Positions 52,201 through 63,141 of a stretch of 64,000 nt of DNA are shown here, in pieces. Below the pieces are notes generated by a model. That model was not told where the DNA came from. It ran no database searches and saw only the letters and a program-made list of their open reading frames with translations. A program made the position numbers and the translations under genes. Within the stretch, counting starts at the first letter, position 1; each line of letters opens with the position of its first letter. Location of the stretch: positions 11,292,834 through 11,356,833 of the forward strand of contig OX940990.1 in NCBI GenBank assembly GCA_954871275.1, in the 5' to 3' direction. Source of the DNA: Leptopterna dolabrata. Lineage: Eukaryota; Arthropoda; Insecta; Hemiptera; Miridae.

Positions 52201-53222
52201 AGAGATGGTTAGGGATGGTTAGAGCTGGCTGTACAAGGATAGAGACATGATCATCGAGAGATGGTTAGGGACGGTTAGAGCTGGCTGTACAAGGATAGAG
52301 ACAAGATCATCGAGAGATGGTTAGGGACGGTTAGAGCTGCCTGTACAAGGATAGAGACAGGATCGTCGAGAGATGGTTAGGGATGGTTAGAGCTGGCTGT
52401 ACAAGGATAGAGACAAGATCATCGAGAGATGTTTAGGGACGGTTAGAGCTGGCTGTACAAGGACATAGACAAGATCGTCGAGAGATGGTTAGGGATGGTT
52501 AGAGCTGGCTGTAGAAGGATAGAGACAAGATCATCGAGAGATGGTTAGGGATGGTTAGAGCTGGCTGTAAAAGGATAGAGACAAGGTCGTCGAGAGATGG
52601 TTAGAGCTGGCTGTACAAGGATAGAGACAAGATCGTCGAGAGATGGTTAGGGATGGTTAGAGCTGGCTGTAGAAGGATAGAGACAAGATCATCGAGAGGG
52701 GGTTAGGGATGGTTAGAGCTGGCTGTACAAGGATATAGACAAGATCGTCGAGAGGTGGTTAGGGATGGTTAGAGCTGGCTGTAAAAGGATAGAGACAAGG
52801 TCGTCGAGAGATGGTTAGAGCTGGCTGTACAAGGATAGAGACAAGATCGTCGAGAGATGGTTAGGGATGGTTAGAGCTGGCTGTACAAGGATAGAGACAG
52901 GATCGTCGAGAGATGGTTAGAGCTGGCTGTACAAGGATAGAGACAAGATCATCGAGAGATGGTTAGGCTTGGTTAGAGCTGGCTGTACAAGGATAGAGAC
53001 AAGATCGTCGAGAGATGGTTAGGGATCGTTAGAGCTGGCTGTACAAGGATATAGACAAGATCGTCGAGAGATGGTTAGGGATGGTTAGAGCTGCCTGTAC
53101 AAGGATAGAGACAGGATCGTCGAGAGATGGTTCGAGCTGGCTGTACAAGGATAGAGACAAGATCATCGAGAGATGGTTAGGCATGGTTAGAGCTGGCTGT
53201 ACAAGGATATAGACAAGATCCC
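40204..53222. repeat. 13-kb satellite of a 56-bp unit, about 230 copies
   Basis: The unit reads GGTTAGAGCTGGCTGTACAA, GGATAGAGACAAGATCGTCG, AGAGATGGTTAGGGAT. Common variants are TATAGACAGGATAGTCG, ACATAGACAAG, GTAGAAGG and a 46-bp unit lacking AGGGATGGTT. Rare marker variants repeat at fixed offsets: GACGAAATCG at 43340 and 49430, AAGACCGTCG at 43621 and 49711, and GGTACGAGC at 44029 and 50119 (all 6090 bp apart). AGATCAACGAG near 45500 and 46712 is 1212 bp apart. Each unit contains TTAGGG, but its spacing is not telomeric. No coding or transcription signal was recognised. Confidence 0.98.
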
Positions 53223-54162
53223 AGCTGGAAAGCATCCTCACGGGTGCTTAGAGGAAGGGGCGTGAAAAGGCACCTCAAGGGTGGATTAGCTCGCATTTTT
53301 TTCGTGTTTTACCACAATGTCTTTCCTGCTTTGCGAGTATTTTCCCCTGATTCCAAACCAATAATGGATTACGCATAGGATATTCAATTGGGATGATGAG
53401 ATGGAAAATCAGCTGGTCCGAGTTCCTACTAACCGGTAAGAACGATCCCTGTATACACACAAAAAGCACATGCGTAGAAGTACATCCGTACCTCCGTTTT
53501 CATCAGCCTGTTTTTCGTTATCTGGATAAGTACATCCGAGACCTCCAAAATCCAATGGAAAAATATGATGATATACAAAACGATATAAAAAATATTACTA
53601 TTAACTCAAACTTGAATAGGTTATTCAATATTTTGTGTTATCAAGTTTTTTTTTTCCTTGAGCAACATTTCCTTTTTTTCCATTCCACAATATTCTTGTA
53701 TTTTCAACAGCGGTGTTAAGTAGGTTTTTTTCTTCTGAGAAAATAATTCTCTTCCGGCCCATTATAATAAAATTGTTTTGAAGAAATCAACTGGTAAACA
53801 AAAAATTACTATTGGAAGTTCGAAAAATAACCGAAAATAATGGCTTTTATTCATCATTCCCTTATTTTTGTCTGTCAAGGCAGCGGTTGTGCCGGACATG
53901 GATGTCAATAACTTCCAACTTGTGACCTGTGCCTGTCAATATCTACGGGCAAAGGGAAAAAAAGAAGAAATGCATACACACATATACACCACCATAGTAT
54001 CCATCAGCCCCTGAGGGTGGCTTTGAGGGAATGGTGAGCCGAGGGTACCCTCAACCACACGTACATTTGATTATGAATACGGTCGAGGGCCCTCGAGATG
54101 AAGCCACTCTTGACTGAGGGTTCCCTCGGCCGCAACGTTGAGGGAGTGAATTCCGCCCTAAT
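53223..54162. other. Right flank of satellite, unassigned
   Basis: No recognised gene. A 108-residue frame at 53393-53719 is AT-rich and has no motif I know. GAGGGTACCCTCAACC and related GAGGG/CCCTC pairs near 54005-54150 could fold. Confidence 0.4.
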
Positions 54163-54719
54163 TTACGCATGCGGCTTGGATATGCTCCACCCCACACCAG
54201 CACCCCGTATTGAAGAGACGACTGCACAAGACAAATATAACAGTTTCAACCTTTCTCCAGACAAACAGGACTTCACATGGTAGAAAAGGTATATAAATTT
54301 GCGGAGTTTGGAGTAGAGGTAGTAAACATGGTGCTCCCAAATGAGAGCCGAATCCACTATAACTCTAAGATACTTATAGCTGGATACCTTTTCAAGCTGA
54401 GTACAACTGCAAGAACTACCAGGAGCGCAAGAGTGAATCCTAAGGTTGCCGCTGTGAGGCACACTACCTCCCCCAATGAGCACGCACTTTGTCTTGCTAA
54501 CATTCAGCGTTAAAAAACTCCCAAGTAACCACCCATTGACCTTGTCCAAGAGCCTTTGCATCTGAGTGGGTACTTCCTCCCAAGTGGGAGCAGACACGAA
54601 CAAGGCCGTATCGTCAGCGAAGAGGAAAATATCAGCCGTGGAGGACAGGGAAGCCAGGCGGTCTATGTAGATTAGAAAGAGCACAGGGGAGAGAGAAGCG
54701 GTCTGTTGCAGTTTGATAA
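54163..54719 (-). pseudogene. Non-LTR reverse transcriptase fragment (FADD box)
   Basis: Reading leftward, the frame contains LSPVLFLIYIDRLASL, then LFADDTALFVSAPTWEEV (RT catalytic box FADD), LNVSKTKCVLIGG, and VSSYKYLRVIVDSALIWEHH. This order is typical of LINE reverse transcriptase palm and thumb in Jockey/CR1-like groups, where the last motif usually has YLGV. The N-terminal fingers are missing, and the first residues of the frame come from the adjacent MITE, which therefore cut the element or abuts its truncated end. It is not the RLE-type family found at 4931. Confidence 0.8.
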
Positions 54720-55314
54720 GGCCCACTTTCACCAACAATTTTAAACGAGTTAAACCCAGAAGAGGTTGCATATTAACGGAGTTTACCGCTCACTGTCTTT
54801 CACCGGAGCTCTGTGCGAGTTTAAACTCCCACCGAGGCGGCTCGAGTTTAAACGCCCGAAATCCGGCAAGTTAACGTCGCTAATCTCCGTTAGCCATGAG
54901 ATCCCAATATGGCCGCCTAGCTTACAGCTGATTTTCGGTTTAGTTGTTATACGGTTGTGAAATGAATTAACGCGAGTTGGCATTGTATTGGTATTTACTC
55001 TATACCACGTGAAATCACTTCGGCAGTTTACAGTTTATTATTACAGCGGAACAATGGAAGTAGGAATCGACATCACCTGAGTGGTGGTTGTTGTTGTTTT
55101 GACGAGTTTACAGTCCCAGCGCGTCATATTGTCCAACTTTTGCTTGGACATTTTAAACTAAACTCCGTCAGGCAAACTCCATTATTTCAAACTTGGTTTA
55201 ACCGACATTTGGGTTGGTGAAAGACGCCAGCTGCCTTCCAGGTTTAAGCCTCGACGTTAACTTTAACGGAGTTTGGCTAAACTCCGTTAAATAATTTTCT
55301 GGTGAAAGTGGGCC
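54720..55314 (+). mobile_element. Family E MITE, copy 1 (Harbinger-like)
   Basis: Ends GGCCCACTTTCACCA and TGGTGAAAGTGGGCC, with TAA on each side (54717-54719 and 55315-55317). The interior is rich in TTAACGGAGTTTA palindromes. Non-coding. Confidence 0.85.
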
Positions 55315-55350
55315 TAAGATGGTTAACTGAGGATCGTAATTTATTATTAA

Positions 55351-56009
55351 GGCCCACTTTCACCAGAAAATTATTTAACGGAGTTTAGCCAAACTCCGTT
55401 AAAGTTAACTTCGAGGTTTAAACCTGGAAAGGCAGCTGGCGTCTTTCACCAACCCAAATGTCGGTTAAACCAAGTTTGAAGTACATAACGGAGTTTGCCT
55501 GGTGGAGTTTAGTTTAAAATGTCCAAGCAAAATTTGGACAATATGACGTGCCGGGACTATAAACTCGTCAAAACAACAACAACCACCACTCAGCTGATGT
55601 CGATTCCCGCTTCCATTGTTCCGCTATAACAAACTGTAAATTGCCAAAGTGATTTCTGATTTACGACTCCAGTCACAAGGTAAAGTACCTGTAATAACAT
55701 TGTGGAATACATAGTATAGAGTAAATACCAAATAGAGTAAATACAATGCCAACTTGCGTTAATTCATTTCACAACCGTATAACAACAAAACCGAAAATCA
55801 GCTGTAAGCTAGGCGGCCATATTGGGATCTCATGGCTAACGGACGTTAGCGACGTTAACTTGCCGGATTTCGGGCGTTTCAACTTGAGCCGCCTCGGTGG
55901 GAGTTTAAACTCGCACAGAGCTCCGGTGAAAGACAGTGAGCGCTAAACTCCGTTAATTTGCAACCTCTTCCGGGTTGAACTCGTTTCAAATTTTTGGTGA
56001 AAGTGGGCC
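55351..56009 (-). mobile_element. Family E MITE, copy 2, head-to-head with copy 1
   Basis: It has the same ends and its own TAA target duplication (55348-55350 and 56010-56012), but the opposite orientation to copy 1 across a 36-bp spacer. Small indels distinguish the copies. Confidence 0.85.
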
Positions 56010-56012
56010 TAA

Positions 56013-56639
56013 GAAATACTTGTGCGAACAAAACCACGTTCTAGTGACACCTCCCTGTCCATTTTCGTTCAATGTTGGAACTTATCATTCGTTGTTGTTT
56101 GAACTTCGATACATCCCCTTCGTATTCCAGCATTATTTTTATTCAACCAGTAAAGGAAGCGTTAGTTTTATTTCACGAGGTCTAATTAATCCCCCCCCAA
56201 CCACAAAAATTCACCTCTGCTCATGTTTTCAAACGTTCAATTATCATTTTTCAACTCGACTACGTTATTTTTAAATATACGTATCAATGTAAAGCCTATT
56301 AGATGAAGAAGTTCTGTGAAATTTGACAAGTTGTAGGCATTTTCTTGTAACCTCAGTGGAACGCACAATTATTTCACAATTTTAAACCTTGAAATTTTCA
56401 AATGTTCCAACTGATATTGGCCAGCATTTTAAGTAATTCTGAGCATTGAAAACGGAAGATACAAGAAATTCAACGTTCTTTCTAACGGTGGAATTGGATT
56501 TGTTGTAGTCTGAATATTTTCGAATTTATTAGAGTTTTTATGTGGTAAGGTAATGAAAAGTTGGAAAACACAAATTGTCAACGAAGAACGTTTCGAAAAA
56601 TTTCTACTGGGCATTTTTTGTTCCAAACGAAGAGTAGCA
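56013..56639. other. Unassigned AT-rich stretch
   Basis: No gene or repeat recognised. The short frames are AT-rich and unsupported. Confidence 0.4.
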
Positions 56640-56830
56640 TCGATTCCCTGAGTTTTCTCCAGAAGGAAGTGGGACACTATAAATATTATACACCTGCACA
56701 AAATTTTTAGTTAAAATCTGGGGATGACTCCAGGATGCTTTGTAACGTATTTGCCTATTGAAAAATTCATGTTCTAAAAATTTGGGACCCAGTGCATAGC
56801 TTCACCATTTTCTTCGAAAATCAGCTAATT
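56640..56830 (+). repeat. Family C/D terminal fragment
   Basis: GGATGACTCCAGGATGCTTT, a TTTGGGACCCAGTGCA-type string and the closing CTTCGAAAATCAGCTAA match the right ends of 1654-2535 and 3736-3965. Confidence 0.6.
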
Positions 56831-57026
56831 ACTGACTTATTTGAAAATTCGATTACACGCACATTCTGAATGACAGGATCTTTTTTAGTGGGTATTTCAG
56901 GGGGGATATGGGACAGCAAACACCACTTCATGTTTCCAGATTGGCAATTAATTTTTAATAGAAATAGTATACAGAAAGATATACTAAAATGTATAAATAC
57001 AATGGGTGGAGGGGGGGGGGGGGGGT

Positions 57027-58968
57027 TCAATTTGTGAGCTGAGCGGCGGTGATCAAATTTCTGAGGTCAGTGTCGGACAAGTTGCTCAAGACGTTCTCCA
57101 AGACAGCGTCAGGCAGGAGGTTGTCGAGTTGTTTGAGGCGCTCGATGAAATCAGCCGGCAGTGTCTCAGGGCTGACTTTGAGGAAACCCAGCATCCACCC
57201 CCACCCCGCACTCCGGAGGGCGTCTCCCAAAGCATTGTTGACTCGTTTTGTGAAGCTTGCAATCATCAGGGACCCGAGCGCAGGAACGCCGTCCTGAATC
57301 AGTCTCCCCCGGGACAACGCAGCCTCCCACTTGTATTTGAAGAGTCCGGCGAATAAGGGGAAGTCCTTGGCAAAGTGGACATAGTCCAATGCTTCGAGTA
57401 AGCTCGTGTTGCGAACTAATGGGACCATTTGATTCTTTGATTTGGTGATCAGGTCGTACAACGTGATCCCCTCTACGATAGATCTCCTCTTCATCTTCTC
57501 GATTTCACCGTCGATATCGCCTTCGATGACATCTTTTAAAGATGATCTGCAACTACAACGATCTCCACTGTGAGCCTGTGCCCACATGTTGCGAACTTCC
57601 AAGTCCAAAAAGTGCAGACGGAGGACTTCTGACGTCTTCCCATTCAATCTCATCTTAGAAGATAAGAAGTCACACATGTCTGACCCATAACCATAGTTTT
57701 CCAAGAGAATACGAGTCACTTCTGGATGACCATAGAGGATGCTGTTATGGAGAGGTCTTCTGTTGTAGCCATCACATGCTTTCGGATCTGCTCCGTAGTA
57801 GATCAAGTTTTCCACAACCGACTCATTAGCCCATTGTGTTGCCCAGTGTAGAACTGTTGAGCAATCAGTGTGTTTGGCTTTGGCGTCAGCGCCGTGTCTC
57901 AGCAGAGCAATAACAGCCTCACCGCTCCTTCCCTTGGCAGCTATTAGAAGAGGCGTCTGGTTACGAATGTTGATCGGATCGACATCAGCTCCACGTTTCA
58001 AAAGCCTTTCAATAACTGGAACACTCCCCCACTGTACAGCATAATGCAGAGGGCTATTTCTGTCTTTGTCCAACACGTTCACTTGGGCTCCTCTGTCTAA
58101 AAGGAGGTTTACTATGGTTTCCTCCTGACATAAAACAGCTGTGAGCAAAGGTGTATCTGAATCACAATCTGCTGCATTGATATCTGCTCCAAGTTCCAAA
58201 AGCCTTTCAATAACTGGAACAGTCCCCCACTCTACAGCATAATGCAGAGGGGTATTTCTGGCTATGTCCGACACGTTCACTTGGGCTCCTCTGTCTAAAA
58301 GGAGGTTCGATATGGATTCCTTCTTATGAAAAACAGCTCTGTGCAAAGGTGTATCTGAATCACCATCTGCAGCATCGATGCTAGCACCCAGTTCCAAAAG
58401 CCTTTCAATAACTGGAACACTCCCCCACTCTGCAGCATAATGCAGAGGGCTATTTCTGTATATGTCCAACACGTTCACTTGGGCTCCTCTGTCTAAAAGG
58501 AGGTTCACTATGGTTTCCTTCTTATGAAAAAGAGCTCTGTGCAAAGGTGTCTGTGAATCACCATCTGCAGCATTGACATCAGCTCCCAATTCCAAAAGCC
58601 TTTCAATAACTGGAACACTCCCCCACTGTACAGCATAATGCAGAGGGCTATTTCTGTCTTTGTCCAACACGTTCACTTGTGCTCCTCTGTCTAAAAGGAG
58701 GTTCACTATGGTTTCATTCTTACAACAAACAGCTGTGAGCAAAGGTGTCTGTGTATCACCATCTACAGCATTGACATCAGCTCCACGTTCCAAAAGCCTT
58801 TCAACAACTGGAACACTCCCCCACTCTGCAGCATAATGCAGAGGCCTCCTCTTCTGTCCATCACTAACATTCACCAACTCGGCGAAGTATTTATCCTCGG
58901 CCTCCACAGCAGTGTGTAGCCGACTGCCTGCAATTTTACTGGAATCCTCCAATTCTGTAAACAGCCAT
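57027..58968 (-). CDS. Ankyrin-repeat protein, 12 repeats with conserved C-terminal domain
   Basis: The uninterrupted frame encodes 12 ankyrin repeats (each with a PLHYA/PLLTA helix start and LLLDRGA or LLELGA turn), from about residue 37 to 440, then roughly 205 residues including EIEKMKRRSIVEGITLYDL and ending LITAAQLTN-stop. Such a C-terminal block following ankyrins recalls large insect ankyrin families of unknown function. Ankyrins bind protein partners; the partner here is unknown. Repeats 1-9 alternate two types, so the DNA is a 198-bp tandem (AAGCCTTTCAAYAACTGGAA every 198 bp). The frame stays open to an ATG at 59042, but its first 25 residues are hydrophobic and look like intron. TTATTACTGTTGCAG just upstream is a good 3' splice site, so an earlier exon probably exists to the right. 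No frame break was seen, so it may be functional. Confidence 0.8.
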
Positions 58969-59318
58969 CTGCAACAGTAATAACAAATCAAACAATAACT
59001 TCTGATGTAAATGTAACTTGAGAACGATGAAATAAATTTCATGAACGATGCAGTTGAATTAATGGAGATATTGCAGGCAACTGGTGCCGTGAAGCGAACG
59101 GGTCACCTTCCTCTACACCAGTGGTTCCCAACCTAGGGGCGATCGCCCCCAAGTGGGCGATTTGGGTTATCAGTGGGGCGATAAATAAGTGGGGGGCGAT
59201 TAGGGGGCGATGAGTATTCAAAGGGGGAAAAATTAAAATAGTACTGTACAGTAGAAGTTGTCGGGTAGCACGAGTCACTGGCTGGTCTCAGCCGACGAGT
59301 TCACTCCACTCTCCACAG

Positions 59319-59895
59319 AATTATTTCATCATTCATCGCCAAGTTAGATATTCATAAGGTAAATATTGGCCGTAAAGAGCTGATTCAGTTCCCGACCCTT
59401 AAAAAGTGTTCAGTGTCAGATAACGAGACTCCTGAACTCCCAGAAGACAAAATCCTAATTTTTACTGATCACCTTGGCCAGTTAAAAACTGACATGGAAT
59501 CAAGATTTGAAGATTTGACCAAGTTACAAATTCCGGATTGGATTCTAGATCCATTTTAGTTTGAAGCTGTGGATAAGCTTGATAACTCTTTGCAGACCGA
59601 GTTTCTATATCTGAAGTATGACTGTGAGGCGAAAATCATTTTCAAGCAGAGCGGTTACGAGTTAGCCTGGGTGAAGCTTATGGACACTTATCCACAACTG
59701 TGGGAAAAAACTGAGCCACTTCTCATCTCGTTCCCGTCAACATATTTAGTTGAAAAAGGATTTAGTTCTGTTGTCCAGCTCCTCACAAAACAAAGAAACA
59801 AGTTGGAAATTTGTCTCAAAGGATACTTGCGCCTGAACTTGACGAACATAAAGCCAGATATTCAAGCAAGCACAAGGCAGCCATTGAAAAGGTAA
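59319..59895 (+). pseudogene. hAT transposase C-terminal fragment
   Basis: The frame contains ELIQFPTLKKCS, LEDKILIF-like sequence, then an in-frame TAG at 59557-59559, and continues with LLISFPSTYLVEKGFSSVVQ, LLTKQRNKLEI and LTNIKPDI. This is the hAT C-terminal dimerisation region as in SCAN/ZBED5-type transposases. The catalytic N-terminal part is missing and the internal stop shows it is dead. A GTG-start reading from 59569 has no biological basis. Confidence 0.85.
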
Positions 59896-59999
59896 AATAA
59901 AATAATAACAAAGTTTTCAAACTTTCATTTATTTTTTTCAAATTTTAACTGTCAACTTTCTTATTTTTTTCAGATTCCTATTTAAAAAAAAATCAGTCA

Positions 60000-61232
60000 T
60001 GCAGCATGACTTAATGAGCGAATTTTCAAAGAAATATTCGAATTAATGGCTATGGTTTTGAATAAAGGAAAACTTCGGTCTAAAATTTGGTTTTCTATGT
60101 ATATTCTCTTCGTATTTATTTTAATTTGTACGTTTTGTCCATCCTGATTCTACCGTTTGTTTATTACGTAATTGTACTAAGTGCTTATTTATTTGATCGC
60201 TGTGGGTAAATTCAAGGAGTTGTACTAATCGTTTGCCTCCCCCTTTTTTGCTTCGAACTCTCGTCTTCAATTAATACTTCTCACATTTTTCAATCTGACC
60301 ACTCTAAGGGGGTGGGGGTAAGAGTTTAAAGATTATCCTAGTTTTGGGTAATTTTTGCGCACTTTAAATGCTCTAATTTAAGAACGGATTTAGATATCTA
60401 AAATCCGATTTCACTATCGTGTTCAGCGTGCAAAAACCTTTAAAATGAGGGGTCACTTGTTAGAAAATAACATTTTGGGGATTTTTGGGTAATTTTTGCG
60501 CACTTTAAATGCTCTAATTTGAGAACGGATCAAGATATCTAAAATCCGATTCCACCATCGTGTTCAGCGTGCAAAAACCTTTAAAATGAGGGGTCACTTG
60601 TTGGAAAATAACATTTTGGGGATTTTTGGGTAATTTTTGCGCACTTTAAATGCTCTAATTTGAGAACGGATCAAGATATCTAAAATCCGATTCCACCATC
60701 GTGTTCAGCGTGCAAAAACCTTTAAAATGAGGGGTCACTTGTTAGAAAATAACATTTTGGGGATTTTTAGGTAATTTTTGCGCACTTTAAATGCTCTAAT
60801 TTGAGAACGGATCAAGATATCTAAAATCCGATTCCACCATCGTGTTCAGCGTGCAAAAACCTTTAAAATGAGGGGTCACTTGTTGGAAAATAACATTTTG
60901 GGGATTTTTGGGTAATTTTTGCGCACTTTAAATGCGCCAAAACCCTCCTTAGAGTAGGCCAATTTCGCCCATCTTCGAACTTAGCCTTTCGATTGCCAAG
61001 ATAGATTTTTTGTGCAAATTTGAGCTGTTTATCTCAATTCTATCGAGAGTTATCGTCTGGAGTGACACATATATAAATAAATATATATATATATACATAT
61101 AAAAAAGTGTTAAATTTCAGGAATCGTTTTAGAATGGTCTGAAACGGATTTCTATGAAGAAAATTTCCAAAAATTTATATTATTTAAATTTCGAAGCCAT
61201 TGCAATAGCTTCATTTTCTTTGAAAATTCGCT
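60000..61232 (+). mobile_element. Family C element inserted in the hAT relic
   Basis: The head CAGTCATGCAGCATGAC and AGCGAATTTTCAAAGAAA (60017-) face TTTCTTTGAAAATTCGCT (ending 61232), an 18-bp inverted end pair. It contains a 141-bp tandem array and a (TA)n tract near 61078-61102. A near-identical, inverted copy begins at 63142. Confidence 0.75.
60361..60924 (+). repeat. 141-bp tandem repeat, 4 copies
   Basis: ACTTTAAATG starts lie at 60361, 60502, 60643 and 60784, and a partial start at 60925, an exact 141-bp period. Units carry AGATATCTAAAATCCGATT and CGTGTTCAGCGTGCAAAAAC. Confidence 0.95.
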
Positions 61233-61546
61233 AAAATGAAAAAATGTACTCCTGTTTTTTAAATGTACGTCAATGATCTTGTTAATTATTTCACTTCTTT
61301 GTTCTTAAAAATCTGTAAAGAATGTACATTTTAATTTGTTGTCTATTTTATTTAAGAGTGACCGGATAAAACTGCTTTGGCTGTTTTTATATACGGTAAT
61401 AAAGTTTAAAATGGTAAAACTGCTTTATTATTGACACTTTACTTCAAATTAAAATTAGGCATATAATGAAAATGAAAAGGGGGGCGATAGGTGTTAGTCA
61501 ATCTCCAGAAAGGGGAGATGGGCCACATAAAGGTTGGGAACCACTG

Positions 61547-62384
61547 GGTTAGAAGATTGAAAAACGGTTTGCATTATATACACAGGTAAATCGGGCCTTT
61601 CCAGACAGCCTGCTTTCCTGCATTCTTTTGCCTTTGAATCATGAGTGAGGCCAATCACCCCATTTTAGTTTGAAAAATGCTATAGAAAACAAACTACCAC
61701 TCGTTTTAGTTGGTTATTTTTTTTAAAAAATTGATTTGTACCTAAAAATTAGCTAAAAAATCCATTTTTGGTCAATTTTTTCTATAAAACTGCTAAGAAT
61801 ACACGAAACAAGCACAAAACATGCAAAAATTTGGAAAAAACCAAAACATGCTAAACATGCAAAATAAATTTTGATTTTTTTGGTTGCAAATGGTCTGAAA
61901 ACGATCAAAGTAATCACCCACTCGCCCCGTCGAAGTAGCTCGGCCGAGTGCTCCACCGACTACTCGGCCGAGGCTACTCGGTAGGTGTAATTAGGCCCGG
62001 TGACGGTGAGACGCGCGCACTTCTTAACCGCTCCGTCGATCGGTTAAGTGGGAGACGTTGAGCCGGTGCACGTCTCTCCCTCATCGTCCGTAAAGGGTTC
62101 TCTGTAGACGGTTAACGTACCCTTTACGGACGATGACGGAGGAGGACCGTTTAACCGGTTGACGGGGAGGTGAATGGTGGTACGCGTCTCTCCGCTGCTC
62201 GTTCGTAAAGGGCCCGCGTGTTTCTACGGGGGCATCCTAAACGGAAAGACAATGGAGGGTTGCGCTTCCTTAAGCGGCCCCGCACGCGATCAATATTATT
62301 GTCAATATCAAAAGAAATTGTCAATAATATTGACCGCGTGCGGGCGCAATGGATTGAAGATCGGTATTGATGAGAATATTGACG
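61547..62384. other. Unassigned stretch with strong hairpins
   Basis: The left part is AT-rich. From about 61920 it turns GC-rich with CTCGGCCGAG and CGGTTAA motifs. Two stems stand out: TCATCGTCCGTAAAGGG (62081-62097) with its exact inverse at 62120-62136, and CGCACGCGATCAATATTATT (62280-) with its near-inverse ending near 62347. No gene was recognised. Confidence 0.55.
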
Positions 62385-62605
62385 ATATCCGGATTTTGGT
62401 TTATTATTTTCAATAATGAACCATTGGAATCGAGCATGAAAAAAAAAATTCTTACCCCCCCTCAAAATTTGATGGTTTACGTTTCGAGGTATGTAGAATC
62501 CAAAACTGCAATAAAAACGCTGCAAATCCCTGCACAACGGTTTATTATTTTGTATAGAATACCCTCCTGTTACAGATCACAGCTCTCTGTATAGATAACC
62601 AGTCT
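62385..62605 (-). repeat. Family F fragment
   Basis: GGTTTATTATTTTCAATAAT, GAATCGAGCATGAAAAAA and CTGTTACAGATCACAGCTCT match 34437-34560 and, inverted, 35460-35560. Confidence 0.65.
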
Positions 62606-63141
62606 GTATAATATAATAATATGTACTAGTCTATACATGCTATGTGAATCGCAGACAGCGTTGGCCAATAGAATTGCAGAACCATTTCGGACCATGCCAA
62701 TGCGCACCATACCAATTAGACAATTCGAAATGAATTGAATTCCAAATTAATTTGAATTCAAATTAATGAATTCCAATTCGAAATCGATTGAATAAATTGA
62801 TTGATTGATGGAATCGAGCGCTTCCCTGGTGACGAGCGCACAATGCCAATAATTAGGCAATTCGACAAAAATTCCAATTCAAATTAAAGTCCAATTCATT
62901 ATACCAATATTGACAATTCTAAGTGAATTCCTATTGCAATTGAAAAAACTTTGCCAATTTTGGCGAATGTGGAGTGTATGTTTATAGGATTAATGTGTCG
63001 GGAATTTAGATGGGGATGTTAGGTAGAGTGGTGAGTAGTGGCCCAATTGCAATTGAAAAATTGATTGATTGATTGATCAATTGATTGAATAAATTGATTG
63101 ATTGACTGAATCGAGCGCGTCCCTGGTGACGAGAGTATACA
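62606..63141. other. Low-complexity AT-rich spacer
   Basis: It is dominated by AATTCAAATTAA and GATTGATTGA motifs. A block GAATCGAGCGC(T/G)TCCCTGGT occurs twice (near 62812 and 63110) with shared GATTGAATAAATTGATT upstream, a direct repeat of about 55 bp. Confidence 0.6.

Larger units (their letters stand above)
59119..61546 (+). mobile_element. hAT element relic (CAGTGGTTCCCAACC ends)
   Basis: Perfect 16-bp inverted ends CAGTGGTTCCCAACCT and AGGTTGGGAACCACTG, the classic hAT/Charlie type, with GGGGGCGAT repeats just inside. The flanking 8-mers (CTCTACAC and GGTTAGAA) do not match, so no target duplication survives. A family C element interrupts it from about 60000 to 61232. Confidence 0.85.

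Noticed and set aside
40204..53222. CRISPR-like regular array or telomeric repeat
   Set aside because: Units are contiguous 56-bp repeats without unique spacers, in a eukaryotic context. TTAGGG occurs once per unit and not as a continuous telomere repeat.
53393..53719. 108-residue plus-strand frame right of the satellite
   Set aside because: AT-rich with Phe-rich low-complexity sequence, no recognisable motif or splice partner.
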